A DNA stretch of 64,000 nucleotides, from positions 113,358 through 177,357 of the forward strand of contig NZ_JBLWIS010000006.1 in NCBI RefSeq assembly GCF_048381675.1, read 5' to 3'. The notes under the pieces are model-generated. The model was not told the DNA's origin. It saw nothing but the letters and a program-made list of their open reading frames with translations, and did no database searches. This document shows positions 33,663 through 42,931 of the stretch, in pieces (position 1 is the stretch's first letter; every line of letters begins with the position of its first letter). A program made the position numbers and the translations under genes. The DNA comes from Advenella sp048381675 (GTDB lineage Bacteria > Pseudomonadota > Gammaproteobacteria > Burkholderiales > Burkholderiaceae_B).

Positions 33663-34118
33663 ATGAAATTTGCAGATTTCAAGCCTGGCCAGGTGTTTGA
33701 ACAGGGCCCAAGGCGTGTTACACAAGAAGAGATACTTGCTTTTGCCAAAACTTATGATCCGCAATGGTTTCATATTAATCCTGAAAAAGCGGCAGACAGT
33801 CATTGGGGTGGCTTGATTGCCAGTGGCTGGCATACCTGTGGCATGGCCATGAAAATGGCCGTCGATGCGGTGCTCGGAGAATCCGAATCATTCGCCTCTC
33901 CGGGCCTGGATTACGTGAAATGGCTTAAACCGGTGCGCCCCGGTGATGATCTGTTCTGGAAAGGAATTATCAAGGCCAAGCGCGAATCCAATTCACGCCC
34001 CGGCATTGGCATTATCCTCTGGAGTTGGGAAGTGACCAACCAGAATGGGGAGACTGTCCTGGAACTGGATGCTACCAATTTATTTGATATTTCAGGACAG
34101 GAAAAGGACAAGGCTTAA
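33663..34118 (+). CDS. MaoC-family (R)-specific enoyl-CoA hydratase-like protein
   Basis: The 151-residue hot-dog-fold protein has the hydratase-2 motif: F-A-K-T-Y-D-P-Q-W-F-H-I-N-P-E-K-A, with Asp and His as the expected catalytic pair, followed by G-G-L-I-A-S-G-W-H-T. The family hydrates or dehydrates acyl-CoAs. It may serve with the nearby glutaryl-CoA dehydrogenase, but it is on the opposite strand. Only a weak GGTTGATGAG leader lies before the ATG. Confidence 0.9.
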   Translation: MKFADFKPGQVFEQGPRRVTQEEILAFAKTYDPQWFHINPEKAADSHWGGLIASGWHTCGMAMKMAVDAVLGESESFASPGLDYVKWLKPVRPGDDLFWKGIIKAKRESNSRPGIGIILWSWEVTNQNGETVLELDATNLFDISGQEKDKA

Positions 34119-34254
34119 GCATTTTTCCATCAGTATCAGTACAGTCTATCCATTAAGTTTGATATTTAAAACGTTATTTTTTCGATATGAATAGACGGAT
34201 ATTGCATTAATACAGATGGTAATATTTAAAGCATGAAATAGTCTTAAAAAAGAA

Positions 34255-34287
34255 AAAGCCCTTGCGTCGCAATGATGCAAGGGCTTT
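34255..34287. terminator. Terminator after glutaryl-CoA dehydrogenase
   Basis: AAAGCCCTTGC pairs with GCAAGGGCTTT around an 11-base loop; on the minus strand it is followed by a T-rich tract. It lies between two converging genes. Confidence 0.88.
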
Positions 34288-34364
34288 GGCAATATGCAGC
34301 AGGTGATCAGGATTTTTTTGTCATGATGCTGCGCATGAAACCGTATGGTTTTTCAACAATACTA

Positions 34365-35558
34365 TCAATAAAAAGCCTGCAGACCGGTTTGGGCACGACC
34401 CAGGATCAGGGCGTGAATGTCGTGGGTACCTTCGTAGGTATTAACCACTTCAAGATTGACCAGATGGCGGGCTACGCCGAACTCGTCGGAAATGCCGTTA
34501 CCGCCCAGCATGTCACGGGCCAGTCGGGCAATATCCAGTGCCTTGCCGCAAGAGTTGCGTTTCATGATGGAAGTGATTTCAACGGCAGCGGTGCCTTCGT
34601 CTTTCATGCGACCCAAACGCAGACAACCTTGCAGTGCCATGGTGATTTCGGTTTGCATGTCGGCCAGTTTTTTCTGGATCAGCTGGTTTTGTGCCAGTGG
34701 GCGGCCAAACTGCTTGCGATCAAGCGTGTACTGGCGGGCAGTGTGCCAGCAGGCTTCTGCAGCACCCAATGCACCCCAGGCAATACCAAAACGGGCAGAG
34801 TTCAGACAAGTGAAGGGGCCGCGCAAGCCGCTGACGCCGGGCAGCATCTGATCATCGGGTACTTCCACTTCATCCATCACGATTTCGCCGGTAATGGATG
34901 AACGCAGGCCCACTTTGCCGTGAATAGCGGGTGCGGTTAAGCCTTTCATGCCTTTTTCAAGAATGAAACCGCGGATTTTGCCATCGAATTCACCGCCAAC
35001 ACAGCGTGCCCATACAACGAATACATCGGCAATAGGTGAGTTGGTGATCCACATTTTATTGCCGGTCAGACTGTAGCCGTTACCGGTTTTGGTCGCACGG
35101 GTTTCCATGCCATCAGGGTCGGAGCCGTGGTTGGGTTCGGTCAAGCCGAAGCAGCCAATCCATTCGCCAGTGGCGAGCTTGGGCAGGTATTTCTTTTTCT
35201 GGGCTTCGCTGCCGAATTCATTAATGGGGACCATCACCAAAGAAGACTGCACGCTCATCATTGAGCGGTAGCCGGAGTCAATGCGTTCTACTTCACGGGC
35301 AACCAGGCCGTAAGACACATAGTTCAGGCCAGAACCACCGTATTCGGTTGGAATGGTCACGCCTAGCAGGCCCAGCTCACCCATTTCCCGGAAAATGGAA
35401 GGATCGGTTTTTTCGTGACGGAAAGCTTCCAGGACGCGAGGTGCCAGTTTGTCCTGGCAGTAGGCGTTGGCGGCATCACGAATCATGCGCTCTTCATCGG
35501 TTAACTGCTCGTTAAGCAATAAAGGATCGTCCCAGTGGAAAGAAGGATTTGAAGACAT
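34365..35558 (-). CDS. gcdH: Glutaryl-CoA dehydrogenase
   Basis: The 397-residue acyl-CoA dehydrogenase begins with a D-D-P-L-L-L-N-E-Q-L-T-D-E-E-R-M-I-R pattern typical of GcdH. It has Y-R-S-M-M-S-V-Q-S-S-L-V-M and the catalytic glutamate in N-T-Y-E-G-T-H-D-I-H. It oxidises and decarboxylates glutaryl-CoA to crotonyl-CoA with FAD, in lysine and tryptophan breakdown. The gene is divergent from a LysR regulator, 143 bases apart, a common arrangement. A CAGGAGT-like Shine-Dalgarno precedes the ATG. Confidence 0.95.
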   Translation of the reverse strand: MSSNPSFHWDDPLLLNEQLTDEERMIRDAANAYCQDKLAPRVLEAFRHEKTDPSIFREMGELGLLGVTIPTEYGGSGLNYVSYGLVAREVERIDSGYRSMMSVQSSLVMVPINEFGSEAQKKKYLPKLATGEWIGCFGLTEPNHGSDPDGMETRATKTGNGYSLTGNKMWITNSPIADVFVVWARCVGGEFDGKIRGFILEKGMKGLTAPAIHGKVGLRSSITGEIVMDEVEVPDDQMLPGVSGLRGPFTCLNSARFGIAWGALGAAEACWHTARQYTLDRKQFGRPLAQNQLIQKKLADMQTEITMALQGCLRLGRMKDEGTAAVEITSIMKRNSCGKALDIARLARDMLGGNGISDEFGVARHLVNLEVVNTYEGTHDIHALILGRAQTGLQAFY

Positions 35559-35701
35559 GGTATTGACTCCTGAAAGTGGATGATTTTATGGTTTTACAAT
35601 GTTCAATAGGCATTCTATGTGCCATTTATTCACATGGCAATTGATAAAAACGCACAATATGGTGCAATATAGTCACTTTAAACTGTCTGAAAGGAAAAAA
35701 C

Positions 35702-36601
35702 ATGCGTAAAGGGGTGCCCAATCTGGGGGCGTTGCAGGCATTTGAGGCATCTGCCCGTCTGGGATCTTTTTCCCGGGCTGCCGAGGAGTTGTCTCTGACG
35801 CACAGTGCGGTGTTCAGGCAGGTGGCAGGGCTGGAAGAGCGGTTGGGCGTGTCATTGTTTACCCGGGTACGGCGGCGGATTGTGCTGACTGAACATGGCG
35901 CTGAATATGCAGCAAGGGTCAGGCACCATCTGGAACAATTGCAAAAGGACACTTTCGGCCTGATCAGCCGTGCCGGGATTGGCCGCAGCCTGCATATTGG
36001 TACGCTGCCCACGCTGGCTACCACCTGGTTGATTCCCCGGTTGGCGGATTTTCAGCGGCTGTATCCTGATATCGACATTAGCCTGTCCGTTAAGACAGCG
36101 CCTTTTTTATTTAAGGATTACCCTGTGGATGCCGCTATTTATCATGCCGAGCAACCCTGGAACAATACCCATAGCATTCGTCTGTTTTATGAACAGGAAT
36201 TAATTCCTGTGTGTTCATCACAGTTGCTGGCCAGGGTTAAAAGCAAGGGGGTAAAAGCATTGCCCGAATTGACACACCTGCACATGGTGACGCGCCCTGA
36301 TGCCTGGATGCAGTGGTATGAGCATAATCGTTATGATTATGAAGCGCAGATATTGGCAGGCCCACGGTATGAGGAGTTTAGTATGCTACTGGCGGCAGTA
36401 GATGCCGGTTTGGGCATGGGGCTGTTTCCTGCGTTTATAGCAAAAGGGCATATTAAAAGCGGACGTTTTGTGATGCCGGTGCCAGCCGTACTGCCAGTAG
36501 AAAAATCATATTATTTTGGTTATCCCGATGACCGGAAGGCATCAGAGGCGCTGAATTTATTTGAGCAATGGCTGGTAACGCAGGCATTGCAGCCAGCCTG
36601 A
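35702..36601 (+). CDS. LysR-family regulator (GcvA-like), divergent from gcdH
   Basis: The 299-residue protein has the GcvA-type start (P-N-L-G-A-L-Q-A-F-E-A-S-A-R-L-G-S-F-S) with helix-turn-helix S-L-T-H-S-A-V-F-R-Q, and a C-terminal effector domain. It is placed head to head with gcdH and probably regulates it in response to a glutarate-related metabolite; this is inferred from position. AAAGGA precedes the ATG. A strong terminator follows. Confidence 0.92.
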   Translation: MRKGVPNLGALQAFEASARLGSFSRAAEELSLTHSAVFRQVAGLEERLGVSLFTRVRRRIVLTEHGAEYAARVRHHLEQLQKDTFGLISRAGIGRSLHIGTLPTLATTWLIPRLADFQRLYPDIDISLSVKTAPFLFKDYPVDAAIYHAEQPWNNTHSIRLFYEQELIPVCSSQLLARVKSKGVKALPELTHLHMVTRPDAWMQWYEHNRYDYEAQILAGPRYEEFSMLLAAVDAGLGMGLFPAFIAKGHIKSGRFVMPVPAVLPVEKSYYFGYPDDRKASEALNLFEQWLVTQALQPA

Positions 36602-36628
36602 AACTAGATGGGCAGTTTTAGCGTTTTC

Positions 36629-36669
36629 ACGCCCCTTGTTCCACGCTCCCGCATGGGAACAAGGGGCGT
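36629..36669. terminator. Terminator between the LysR gene and purU
   Basis: ACGCCCCTTGTTCC pairs perfectly with GGAACAAGGGGCGT around 13 bases and is followed by a T-rich stretch on the plus strand. It separates two converging genes. Confidence 0.85.
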
Positions 36670-36673
36670 GCTT

Positions 36674-37525
36674 TTATTTGAAGATGACGGTTTTATGCCC
36701 GTTCAGCAGAATGCGATGCTCAACATGGAGCTTCACCGCACGAGACAGCACCAATGATTCGGTATCACTGCCAACCTGGGTCAGGTCATCCGCGGTCATG
36801 GTATGGTCTACGTACTGGATATCCTGCTCGATAATCGGGCCTTCATCCAAGTCAGCCGTCACGTAATGGGCGGTGGCGCCAATGATTTTTACGCCACGGG
36901 CATGGGCCTGGTGATAAGGACGTGCTCCCTTGAAGCTGGGCAGGAAGCTGTGGTGAATGTTAATGGCACGTCCTTGCAGTGCCTGGCATAAATGGTTGGA
37001 CAATATCTGCATGTAGCGGGCCAGCACTACCAAATCCACCTTCAGGTCTTCTACCAGCTGGATAATCTGTTGTTCCTGTGCCGCCTTGGTTTCCGGGGTA
37101 ATGGGCAGGTAATGGAACGGAATGTCGTAAGAGTTGGCCAGGGATTCGTAGTCACGGTGGTTTGAACCAATGCCCACGATCTCAACGGGCAATGAACCGT
37201 GGCGGGCACGAAACAGCAAGTCATTCAGGCAATGCCCCTGCTTGCTGACCATGATCAGGACGCGGGCTTTTTGTTGGGCTTTATACAGGTTCCAGTTCAT
37301 ATGGAACTGTTCACCCAGGGGTGCGAATTTTTGTTGAAGGCTGTTCAGGTCTTGTGCGGTGTTCAGTGAGAAATGCACGCGCAGGAAAAACCGCCGGGTT
37401 TCTTCATCGCCAAATTGTTGCGAATCCAGAATATTGCCATTCAGTTCAAGCAGGAGGCCGGAAATGGCATGCACAATGCCAGTACGGTCGGGACAGGAAA
37501 CGGTAAGGATGTAATCTTTTTGCAT
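36674..37525 (-). CDS. purU: Formyltetrahydrofolate deformylase
   Basis: The 283-residue protein has an N-terminal ACT domain (Y-I-L-T-V-S-C-P-D-R-T-G-I-V-H) and a C-terminal formyltransferase-like domain. In the latter, N-I-H-H-S-F-L-P-S-F-K-G-A-R-P-Y and T-A-H-Y-V-T-A-D-L-D-E-G-P-I carry the catalytic Asn, His and Asp. It frees formate from 10-formyltetrahydrofolate, balancing one-carbon pools. Its ATG comes one base after the stop of the FAD oxidoreductase gene, so it is the last gene of a pdxH-led operon. Confidence 0.95.
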   Translation of the reverse strand: MQKDYILTVSCPDRTGIVHAISGLLLELNGNILDSQQFGDEETRRFFLRVHFSLNTAQDLNSLQQKFAPLGEQFHMNWNLYKAQQKARVLIMVSKQGHCLNDLLFRARHGSLPVEIVGIGSNHRDYESLANSYDIPFHYLPITPETKAAQEQQIIQLVEDLKVDLVVLARYMQILSNHLCQALQGRAINIHHSFLPSFKGARPYHQAHARGVKIIGATAHYVTADLDEGPIIEQDIQYVDHTMTADDLTQVGSDTESLVLSRAVKLHVEHRILLNGHKTVIFK

Positions 37526-37526
37526 T

Positions 37527-38645
37527 TTAATGGGATGATGGGTTAAGTGCTTGCCAGACCTGGTCTGCCAAAGCCAGGCAGGAGGTCAGGCCGGGTGATT
37601 CGATGCCAAACAGGTTAACCAGATTGGCGATGCCGTGTTGGGCTGGTGTCGAGATCATGAAATCGGCAGCGGCTTCATCGCGGGAAACGATTTTCGGGCG
37701 AATTCCCGCATAACCTGGTTCAAGGCTGTCATCGGGCAGTTCTGGCCAGTAACTGCGTACGGCGGCATAAAACTGCTTGGCACGGATGGGATTAACGGCA
37801 TAATCTTCTTCATCTATCCATTCGGTGTCAGGGCCAAATTTGGCCTGGCCCCCCAAGTCTAGTGTGAGGTGAACACCCAAGCCTGACTCATTGGGCATGG
37901 GGTAAATGAGATGGGAGAAAGGTGCCTTTCCGCTTAAGGTAAAGTAATTGCCTTTGCAATAGTATTCGGGAGGAATAAATGCCGGGTTGAGACCTTTGAA
38001 ATGGCGGGCAAGGCTGGGCGCATGCAGGCCGGCGGCATTAATCAGGGTGTTGCAGCGCAGGTGCATGGTTTCGGCACCGCCGAAGGTGCAATGGAATGTT
38101 CCGTCTTCTTCTATTGCCACGCTTTCAAGTGGGGTATGGAAAACACATTGTCCACCATGGTTTTCAAGGTCGCCTTGCAGGGCCAGCATTAGGCCGTGGC
38201 TGTCGATAATGCCCGTGGAAGGAGAGAGCAGGGCTGCTTCGCAATGCAGCCTGGGTTCCAGGGCCAGGACTTCTTGCCGGTTCAGTTTTTGCAGGTCATT
38301 GACCTGATTGGCTTTTGCCTGGGCCAGTATTTTATCGAGCTGTGGCAGCTGTGCTTTTGAGGTGGCCACCAGCAGTTTGCCAAGGCGCAGATGATGAATG
38401 CCGCGTTCTTCACAATAGCGGTACAGCATTTCTTTACCTTGTACACATAACCGGGCTTTCAGGCTGTTGGTAGGGTAATAAATGCCGGCGTGGATCACCT
38501 CCGAATTGCGTGAGCTGATGCCCATGCCAATCGCTTCTTCGGCTTCAACCAATAACACTTCTTTGCCAGCCATCGCCAGTTTACGGCCAATGGCAAGGCC
38601 CACCACGCCCGCACCAATAATAATGCAGTCAATGTCTACACTCAT
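37527..38645 (-). CDS. FAD-dependent oxidoreductase, L-2-hydroxyglutarate oxidase-like
   Basis: The 372-residue protein has an N-terminal FAD-binding motif (I-I-G-A-G-V-V-G-L-A-I-G), and S-S-R-N-S-E-V-I-H-A-G-I-Y-Y, which is a hallmark of the LhgO/L2HGDH family within the DAO superfamily. The C-terminus carries G-I-R-P-K-I and a final N-L-F-G-I-E-S-P-G-L-T. It would oxidise a 2-hydroxyacid such as L-2-hydroxyglutarate. It lies two bases after the flavin reductase gene and one base before purU on the same strand. The true substrate needs a closer comparison. Confidence 0.88.
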   Translation of the reverse strand: MSVDIDCIIIGAGVVGLAIGRKLAMAGKEVLLVEAEEAIGMGISSRNSEVIHAGIYYPTNSLKARLCVQGKEMLYRYCEERGIHHLRLGKLLVATSKAQLPQLDKILAQAKANQVNDLQKLNRQEVLALEPRLHCEAALLSPSTGIIDSHGLMLALQGDLENHGGQCVFHTPLESVAIEEDGTFHCTFGGAETMHLRCNTLINAAGLHAPSLARHFKGLNPAFIPPEYYCKGNYFTLSGKAPFSHLIYPMPNESGLGVHLTLDLGGQAKFGPDTEWIDEEDYAVNPIRAKQFYAAVRSYWPELPDDSLEPGYAGIRPKIVSRDEAAADFMISTPAQHGIANLVNLFGIESPGLTSCLALADQVWQALNPSSH

Positions 38646-38647
38646 TT

Positions 38648-39169
38648 TCAGGCCTTGTTGAGAATGGCTTGCGGGGTCAGGTCAAAACTGCCGGCATGGT
38701 AAACCAGTGGCAAGCTGTGGGTATGGCCGCAACGCTCCACTTCACCAATCAGGATCATGTGATCCCCTTCATGGTAGCGGTTGCGGCTGTAACATTCAAA
38801 CCAGGCAGCGCAGCATTCCTTGTCCAGTTTTGGCAGCCCATATTCATTGATCGAGTAGTTGCCTCCGGCAAAGCGCTCTTCAGAGGAACCCTTGGAGAAA
38901 CGGCGGGCCAGATCAAGCTGCTCGGCCGCCAGTACGTGAATAATATACCGTTCGGTTTGTTCAAACGCCCGGATATTGGACGATTCTTGGGTCAGGCTCC
39001 AGAGCACCAGAGGGGGATTAAGGGAAACCGAGTTGAAAGAACTCACGGTTAATCCGATCGGCTTGCCCGTCTCGGGGTGGGTAGTGGTGACGATGGTAAC
39101 ACCAGTGGCAAAGCGGCCCAATGCCGTTCTAAAAGCGGGAGAATCAAAATCGGGAGCACGTAAGCTCAT
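38648..39169 (-). CDS. Flavin reductase-like (FMN-binding split barrel) protein
   Basis: The 173-residue protein has the flavin reductase pattern F-R-T-A-L-G-R-F-A-T-G-V-T-I-V-T and G-L-T-V-S-S-F-N-S-V-S-L-N-P-P-L-V. Such proteins reduce FMN or FAD with NAD(P)H for partner monooxygenases. The open frame extends 147 bases further upstream, into pdxH, but the start M-S-L-R-A-P-D-F with AAGG seven bases upstream is preferred. It lies 34 bases after pdxH and two before the FAD oxidoreductase. Confidence 0.9.
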   Translation of the reverse strand: MSLRAPDFDSPAFRTALGRFATGVTIVTTTHPETGKPIGLTVSSFNSVSLNPPLVLWSLTQESSNIRAFEQTERYIIHVLAAEQLDLARRFSKGSSEERFAGGNYSINEYGLPKLDKECCAAWFECYSRNRYHEGDHMILIGEVERCGHTHSLPLVYHAGSFDLTPQAILNKA

Positions 39170-39203
39170 GGGTAAACCTTGTGAATCAGAAAAAAACGGG
39201 ATA

Positions 39204-39836
39204 TCAGGGCGATAGCCGGGTGAATGTCCAGTTTCCATTATTGTCTTTACTGTATTTGATGCGGTCGTGCAGGCGTGAGGGCCGGCCTTGCCAGAATTCG
39301 ATGGTTTCGGGAACAATCAGGTACCCGCCCCAGTAGGGAGGTTTGGGAATATTGCTGCCGAATTTTTCCTTGAAATGCTGCTCTCTCGCTTCAAGTTCTT
39401 CACGGCTGATGGGACGGCTCTGGATGGAAGCCCAGGCACCAATGCGCGAGTCTTCGGGACGGCTGTTGAAATAGTCGGTGGAGTCCTGTTCGGACAGCTT
39501 GACGACATGACCGTTGAGATGAACCTGTCTTTGCAGGGGAAGCCAACAGAACAGGGCGCTGATATTGGGGTTCGCGCTTAGTTCTTTGCCTTTATTGGAT
39601 TCGTAGCTGGTAAAGAATACCAGCCCTTCGTTATCGAAACCCTTTAACAGGACCGTGCGGGAGGACGGTTTGCCTTCAGCGGAAACCGTTGAAACGATCA
39701 TGGCATTCGGCTCAAGGATTTCTCCTTGGCGAGCGTCTTCGAACCAGTTGGAAAACTGGGTGATGGGGTCGGAGGCCAGCTGTGATTCGAGTAAAACGTT
39801 TCTTTCGTACTTTTGGCGCAAATCGGCGATAGACAT
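39204..39836 (-). CDS. pdxH: Pyridoxamine 5'-phosphate oxidase
   Basis: The 210-residue protein begins M-S-I-A-D-L-R-Q-K-Y and has S-S-R-T-V-L-L-K-G-F-D and a C-terminal W-Q-G-R-P-S-R-L-H-D-R, all typical of PdxH. It oxidises pyridoxine or pyridoxamine phosphate to PLP with FMN and oxygen. It is the first gene of the four-gene minus-strand unit. pdxA for the earlier pathway step is at 48.8 kb. Confidence 0.96.
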   Translation of the reverse strand: MSIADLRQKYERNVLLESQLASDPITQFSNWFEDARQGEILEPNAMIVSTVSAEGKPSSRTVLLKGFDNEGLVFFTSYESNKGKELSANPNISALFCWLPLQRQVHLNGHVVKLSEQDSTDYFNSRPEDSRIGAWASIQSRPISREELEAREQHFKEKFGSNIPKPPYWGGYLIVPETIEFWQGRPSRLHDRIKYSKDNNGNWTFTRLSP

Positions 39837-39891
39837 GGCGGTGAAATGAGTCCGTAAAAAAGGTTAGTTTACAGCACTGCAGCGACCGTGA

Positions 39892-40542
39892 TTACGGTTT
39901 GGCAATGCGTTGCTTAATAAGTTCAGCCAGTTCAAAAAGATCTTCATCTTTTATGCTTGCCCGGGCCAGTGCATTGGCGGTTTCCAGGACATATTCGGGG
40001 CAAGGACCACAAGTGCCGGAGGCGTTCAAAACAATATCAAGGGTTTCTTCCCGGGTAAGCCCTTGTACGTAGGCATGGCTGTTGATGTCCATTACAAAGG
40101 CAAGTGCGGTAATTGGCCCCAGCATGGTTTCACACCTGATCCACTTTGGAATGTAGGCACCAGAGGGCATTTCACGTTTCCAAAGCAGTCGGAACTGTTC
40201 ATGAATGTTGTCATTGTGCAGTTTGAAAACCTTGCCTTGGCAGGTTCCACCAAAATCAAGGCCAAATACCAGCCCTGGCTGCTCGGGTGTTCCGCGGTTG
40301 ACGCTGGACCACAGGCACAACGAACGATGGTAACCCTGCAGGGTGGCCAGGCGGTCTTCCTGAAAACGGAATTCCGGGCGCCAGATTAATGATCCGTAGC
40401 CAAACACCCAGATCTCATCGGGAGACGGGTGTTCGGCAAGGGTTTGGAGCATGGATAATTCGCGTTCTTCATCGGTCCACAGGCGGAATTTCTGGATATG
40501 TTCAATGGCCTTGTGCAAGGCGGTGGGAAGAGGAGTCTTCAC
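39892..40542 (-). CDS. Gamma-glutamylcyclotransferase ChaC family
   Basis: The 216-residue protein has the characteristic F-G-Y-G-S-L-I-W-R-P-E-F and a later A-Y-I-P-K-W-I, with V-L-E-T-A near the end. ChaC enzymes cleave glutathione to 5-oxoproline and Cys-Gly; the catalytic Glu is expected in the middle of the fold. The gene is divergent from tcdA and about 55 bases upstream of pdxH on the same strand. Confidence 0.92.
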   Translation of the reverse strand: MKTPLPTALHKAIEHIQKFRLWTDEERELSMLQTLAEHPSPDEIWVFGYGSLIWRPEFRFQEDRLATLQGYHRSLCLWSSVNRGTPEQPGLVFGLDFGGTCQGKVFKLHNDNIHEQFRLLWKREMPSGAYIPKWIRCETMLGPITALAFVMDINSHAYVQGLTREETLDIVLNASGTCGPCPEYVLETANALARASIKDEDLFELAELIKQRIAKP

Positions 40543-40608
40543 TTTTAATTCAATTTAAAAATGTACGTTAAAATAACCTGACTTCAGTATAGGACAAAAG
40601 AGACACAA

Positions 40609-41427
40609 ATGAGTATGCAGGAAAGTAATAATGAGCGTCGCTTTGGTGGCTTGCGCCGGCTATATGGTGAAAAAGCAACGCAAACCCTTGCCGGTGCTCA
40701 TGTCATGGTGGCAGGCATTGGTGGCGTTGGTTCCTGGGTTGTCGAGGCCCTGGCCCGCTCCGGTGTTGGCCAGTTGACGCTGGCCGATCTGGACCATGTG
40801 GCTGAATCCAATGTTAACCGGCAGATTCATGCCTTGAGCCAAACCATGGGTATGGCCAAGGTGCAAGCCATGGCAGAGCGCGTTGAAGGCATCAATCCTG
40901 AATGCCAGGTGCATCAGTTTGAGGATTTTGTTGATGTCAACAACATTGACGGATTGCTTGATGCCAGGCGCCCTGATGTTTTTATAGACTGTACTGACCA
41001 GGTCTCAGCCAAGATTGCCATGGTGTTGGCCTGTCGCCAGCGTAAAATTCCCTTGATCATGTGCGGGGGGGCGGGAGGCAAGACCAATCCCCTGGCTTTG
41101 TGTGCCGGAGACCTTTCGCAGGCCCGCAACGATGCGCTCTTGGCCCGTTTGCGTAATATTCTGCGCAAGCAGCACGGTTTTGCCAAAGGCTCGGACCATA
41201 ACGGCAAGGCCCTGAAACGGGTTCCCAAAATGAATGTGGATTGTTTCTGGTTTGACCAGCCGGCCATTTTGCCAGACCTGTGGTTAGCTGGTAAAAATGA
41301 GGCAAGCCAAGCGGGCGACGCTCCGCTTCAGGGGCTATCCTGTGCCGGTTACGGGTCTTGTGTTACCGTGACTGCCACCATGGGCATGGCGGTTGCCAAC
41401 GCGGGTATTGCCCGACTGCTGAAATAG
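40609..41427 (+). CDS. tcdA: tRNA threonylcarbamoyladenosine dehydratase
   Basis: The 272-residue protein (E. coli TcdA 268) has the E1-like ATP-binding motif G-I-G-G-V-G-S-W-V-V-E-A-L-A-R and D-L-D-H-V, then V-N-R-Q-I-H-A-L. It cyclises t6A37 of tRNA to ct6A using ATP. Conserved C-G-G-A-G-G is also present, and the protein ends with a hydrophobic helix. It is single and divergent from chaC. Sua5, in the same tRNA modification route, is at 7.9 kb. Confidence 0.95.
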   Translation: MSMQESNNERRFGGLRRLYGEKATQTLAGAHVMVAGIGGVGSWVVEALARSGVGQLTLADLDHVAESNVNRQIHALSQTMGMAKVQAMAERVEGINPECQVHQFEDFVDVNNIDGLLDARRPDVFIDCTDQVSAKIAMVLACRQRKIPLIMCGGAGGKTNPLALCAGDLSQARNDALLARLRNILRKQHGFAKGSDHNGKALKRVPKMNVDCFWFDQPAILPDLWLAGKNEASQAGDAPLQGLSCAGYGSCVTVTATMGMAVANAGIARLLK

Positions 41428-41466
41428 CGGTTACTTGCCTTGTTCAAGGCCCAGACATTCAAAGCA

Positions 41467-41483
41467 CGGGTATTCAATACCCG
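41467..41483. other. Short hairpin after tcdA
   Basis: CGGGTAT and ATACCCG are perfect complements around three bases. No T run follows, so it is only a possible terminator or RNA hairpin. Confidence 0.35.
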
Positions 41484-41617
41484 GACGAGCAAAACCCGGT
41501 ATATACTTCTCAGGGCACAATAAAATCATCAAAAATCACTCAAGCCATGTAACACCCAAATTATCAATCACTTCCCGGCAACCCTGACTCCCCTAAATAA
41601 TCAAGAGATAAATCAAC

Positions 41618-42931
41618 ATGAAAAAGCGAATGCTCACATTATCATTATTATTGCTGCAGATGGCGTTGCCATTGTCTGTTTCTGCGGGGGGGACAGGGAA
41701 AAGTGATCCAGGCGTCACGCCAACAGCCGTGCAGCTTTGGGCCCCCTCTGCCTCTGCAAATAAAATTGTGGTGATCAGCGATTTACACCTTGGGATTGAT
41801 GACCGTTATTCTGAAACCGTTAAAAATCGCACGCTACTGGTAAATTTTCTTGAACAGCTTGAAAATACCCCGGATGTGCGTGAAGTCGTCATTAACGGTG
41901 ACTTCTTGGATGACTGGTACCTGCCCCTTGCCTACGAGAGATATAACGATCAGGGAAAATTTTACCAACAGGTGATCGCCAATAATCAGGATGTTATGGA
42001 TGCCTTGAATAAGCTGATTAAAAAGGGGATCAAACTGGTTTATATACCCGGCAATCACGATATGCTGCTGGAAAGCGGGATTTTGGCTGAGGCGTTACCG
42101 GGAATCGTGCAAGCACGTGATGCGAAAGGTTTAGGGGCATATGTGACCGGTGATCGCCAGGAAATTCTCATCGAGCATGGTCATCGTTATGATGCTTTCT
42201 CGGCACCTGACAGCGTCTCCAATAAGGAGCTGTGCCAAGATGGAGAGACGCTTCTGCCGCCGGGATACTTTTATGCCCGTGTTGCCGCCAGCTGGATATT
42301 GCAGGGCAAACCTGTCATCAAAAAAATCTATCCTGTGATTGTCGATATTCCTGATCCAGTCGCCAATCCTGACCAGTACGGTGCGTATCTTTATTACAAA
42401 GTATTCAGCTCCGAATTTTCACGTATTACCCAGATAGAGGGGTTTGAAGACAAGGTCTTTGATTTGGGCATTGCCTGCTTTAATGGCAGTTATTCTATTC
42501 AGGATTTTTATCCGGTGCAGCAGCAAGATGGTACGATCTCAGCGCCTTTGCTTTATAAAAACTTTCAACGAACCTGGGACGAACGTCAGAAGATCAATCA
42601 GGTTGGCGTGAAAAACAGCTTTGCTGAAGCGGCAGCTGGGACGCTTAGCCCGGATTACTATTTCGACCAGGCCAAGGCGCAATATCTGCAAAATCCGGAT
42701 AAAGCCATTGATGTAGTAGTGTTTGGCCACACCCACTTGCCCGATATGCGGGCAGTGGGCAATAAAAAATATATCAACGAGGGCACCTGGATTGATCATA
42801 ATACTGTCTATCCTGATGCGGCCAGAACGTTCGCCGTCATTACAACCGGAAAGGACACCGATGCTGCCATTTACGGTTATATGCCTGACGGAACCATCGT
42901 CGACATTTCCAAGCAGGTGAGCAAGGATTAA
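41618..42931 (+). CDS. Exported metallophosphoesterase
   Basis: The 437-residue protein has a Sec signal peptide (M-K-K-R-M-L-T-L, hydrophobic core, cleavage near S-V-S-A). The calcineurin-type two-metal motifs follow in order: D-L-H-L-G, G-D-F-L-D-D-W, G-N-H-D and V-F-G-H-T-H-L-P. It would hydrolyse a phosphate ester in the periplasm; the substrate is unknown. The region between the third and fourth motifs is long and not typical of the small UDP-DAGP hydrolases. It converges on uvrA, and the two stop codons overlap by four bases. AAGAGATAAA precedes the ATG. Confidence 0.88.
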   Translation: MKKRMLTLSLLLLQMALPLSVSAGGTGKSDPGVTPTAVQLWAPSASANKIVVISDLHLGIDDRYSETVKNRTLLVNFLEQLENTPDVREVVINGDFLDDWYLPLAYERYNDQGKFYQQVIANNQDVMDALNKLIKKGIKLVYIPGNHDMLLESGILAEALPGIVQARDAKGLGAYVTGDRQEILIEHGHRYDAFSAPDSVSNKELCQDGETLLPPGYFYARVAASWILQGKPVIKKIYPVIVDIPDPVANPDQYGAYLYYKVFSSEFSRITQIEGFEDKVFDLGIACFNGSYSIQDFYPVQQQDGTISAPLLYKNFQRTWDERQKINQVGVKNSFAEAAAGTLSPDYYFDQAKAQYLQNPDKAIDVVVFGHTHLPDMRAVGNKKYINEGTWIDHNTVYPDAARTFAVITTGKDTDAAIYGYMPDGTIVDISKQVSKD

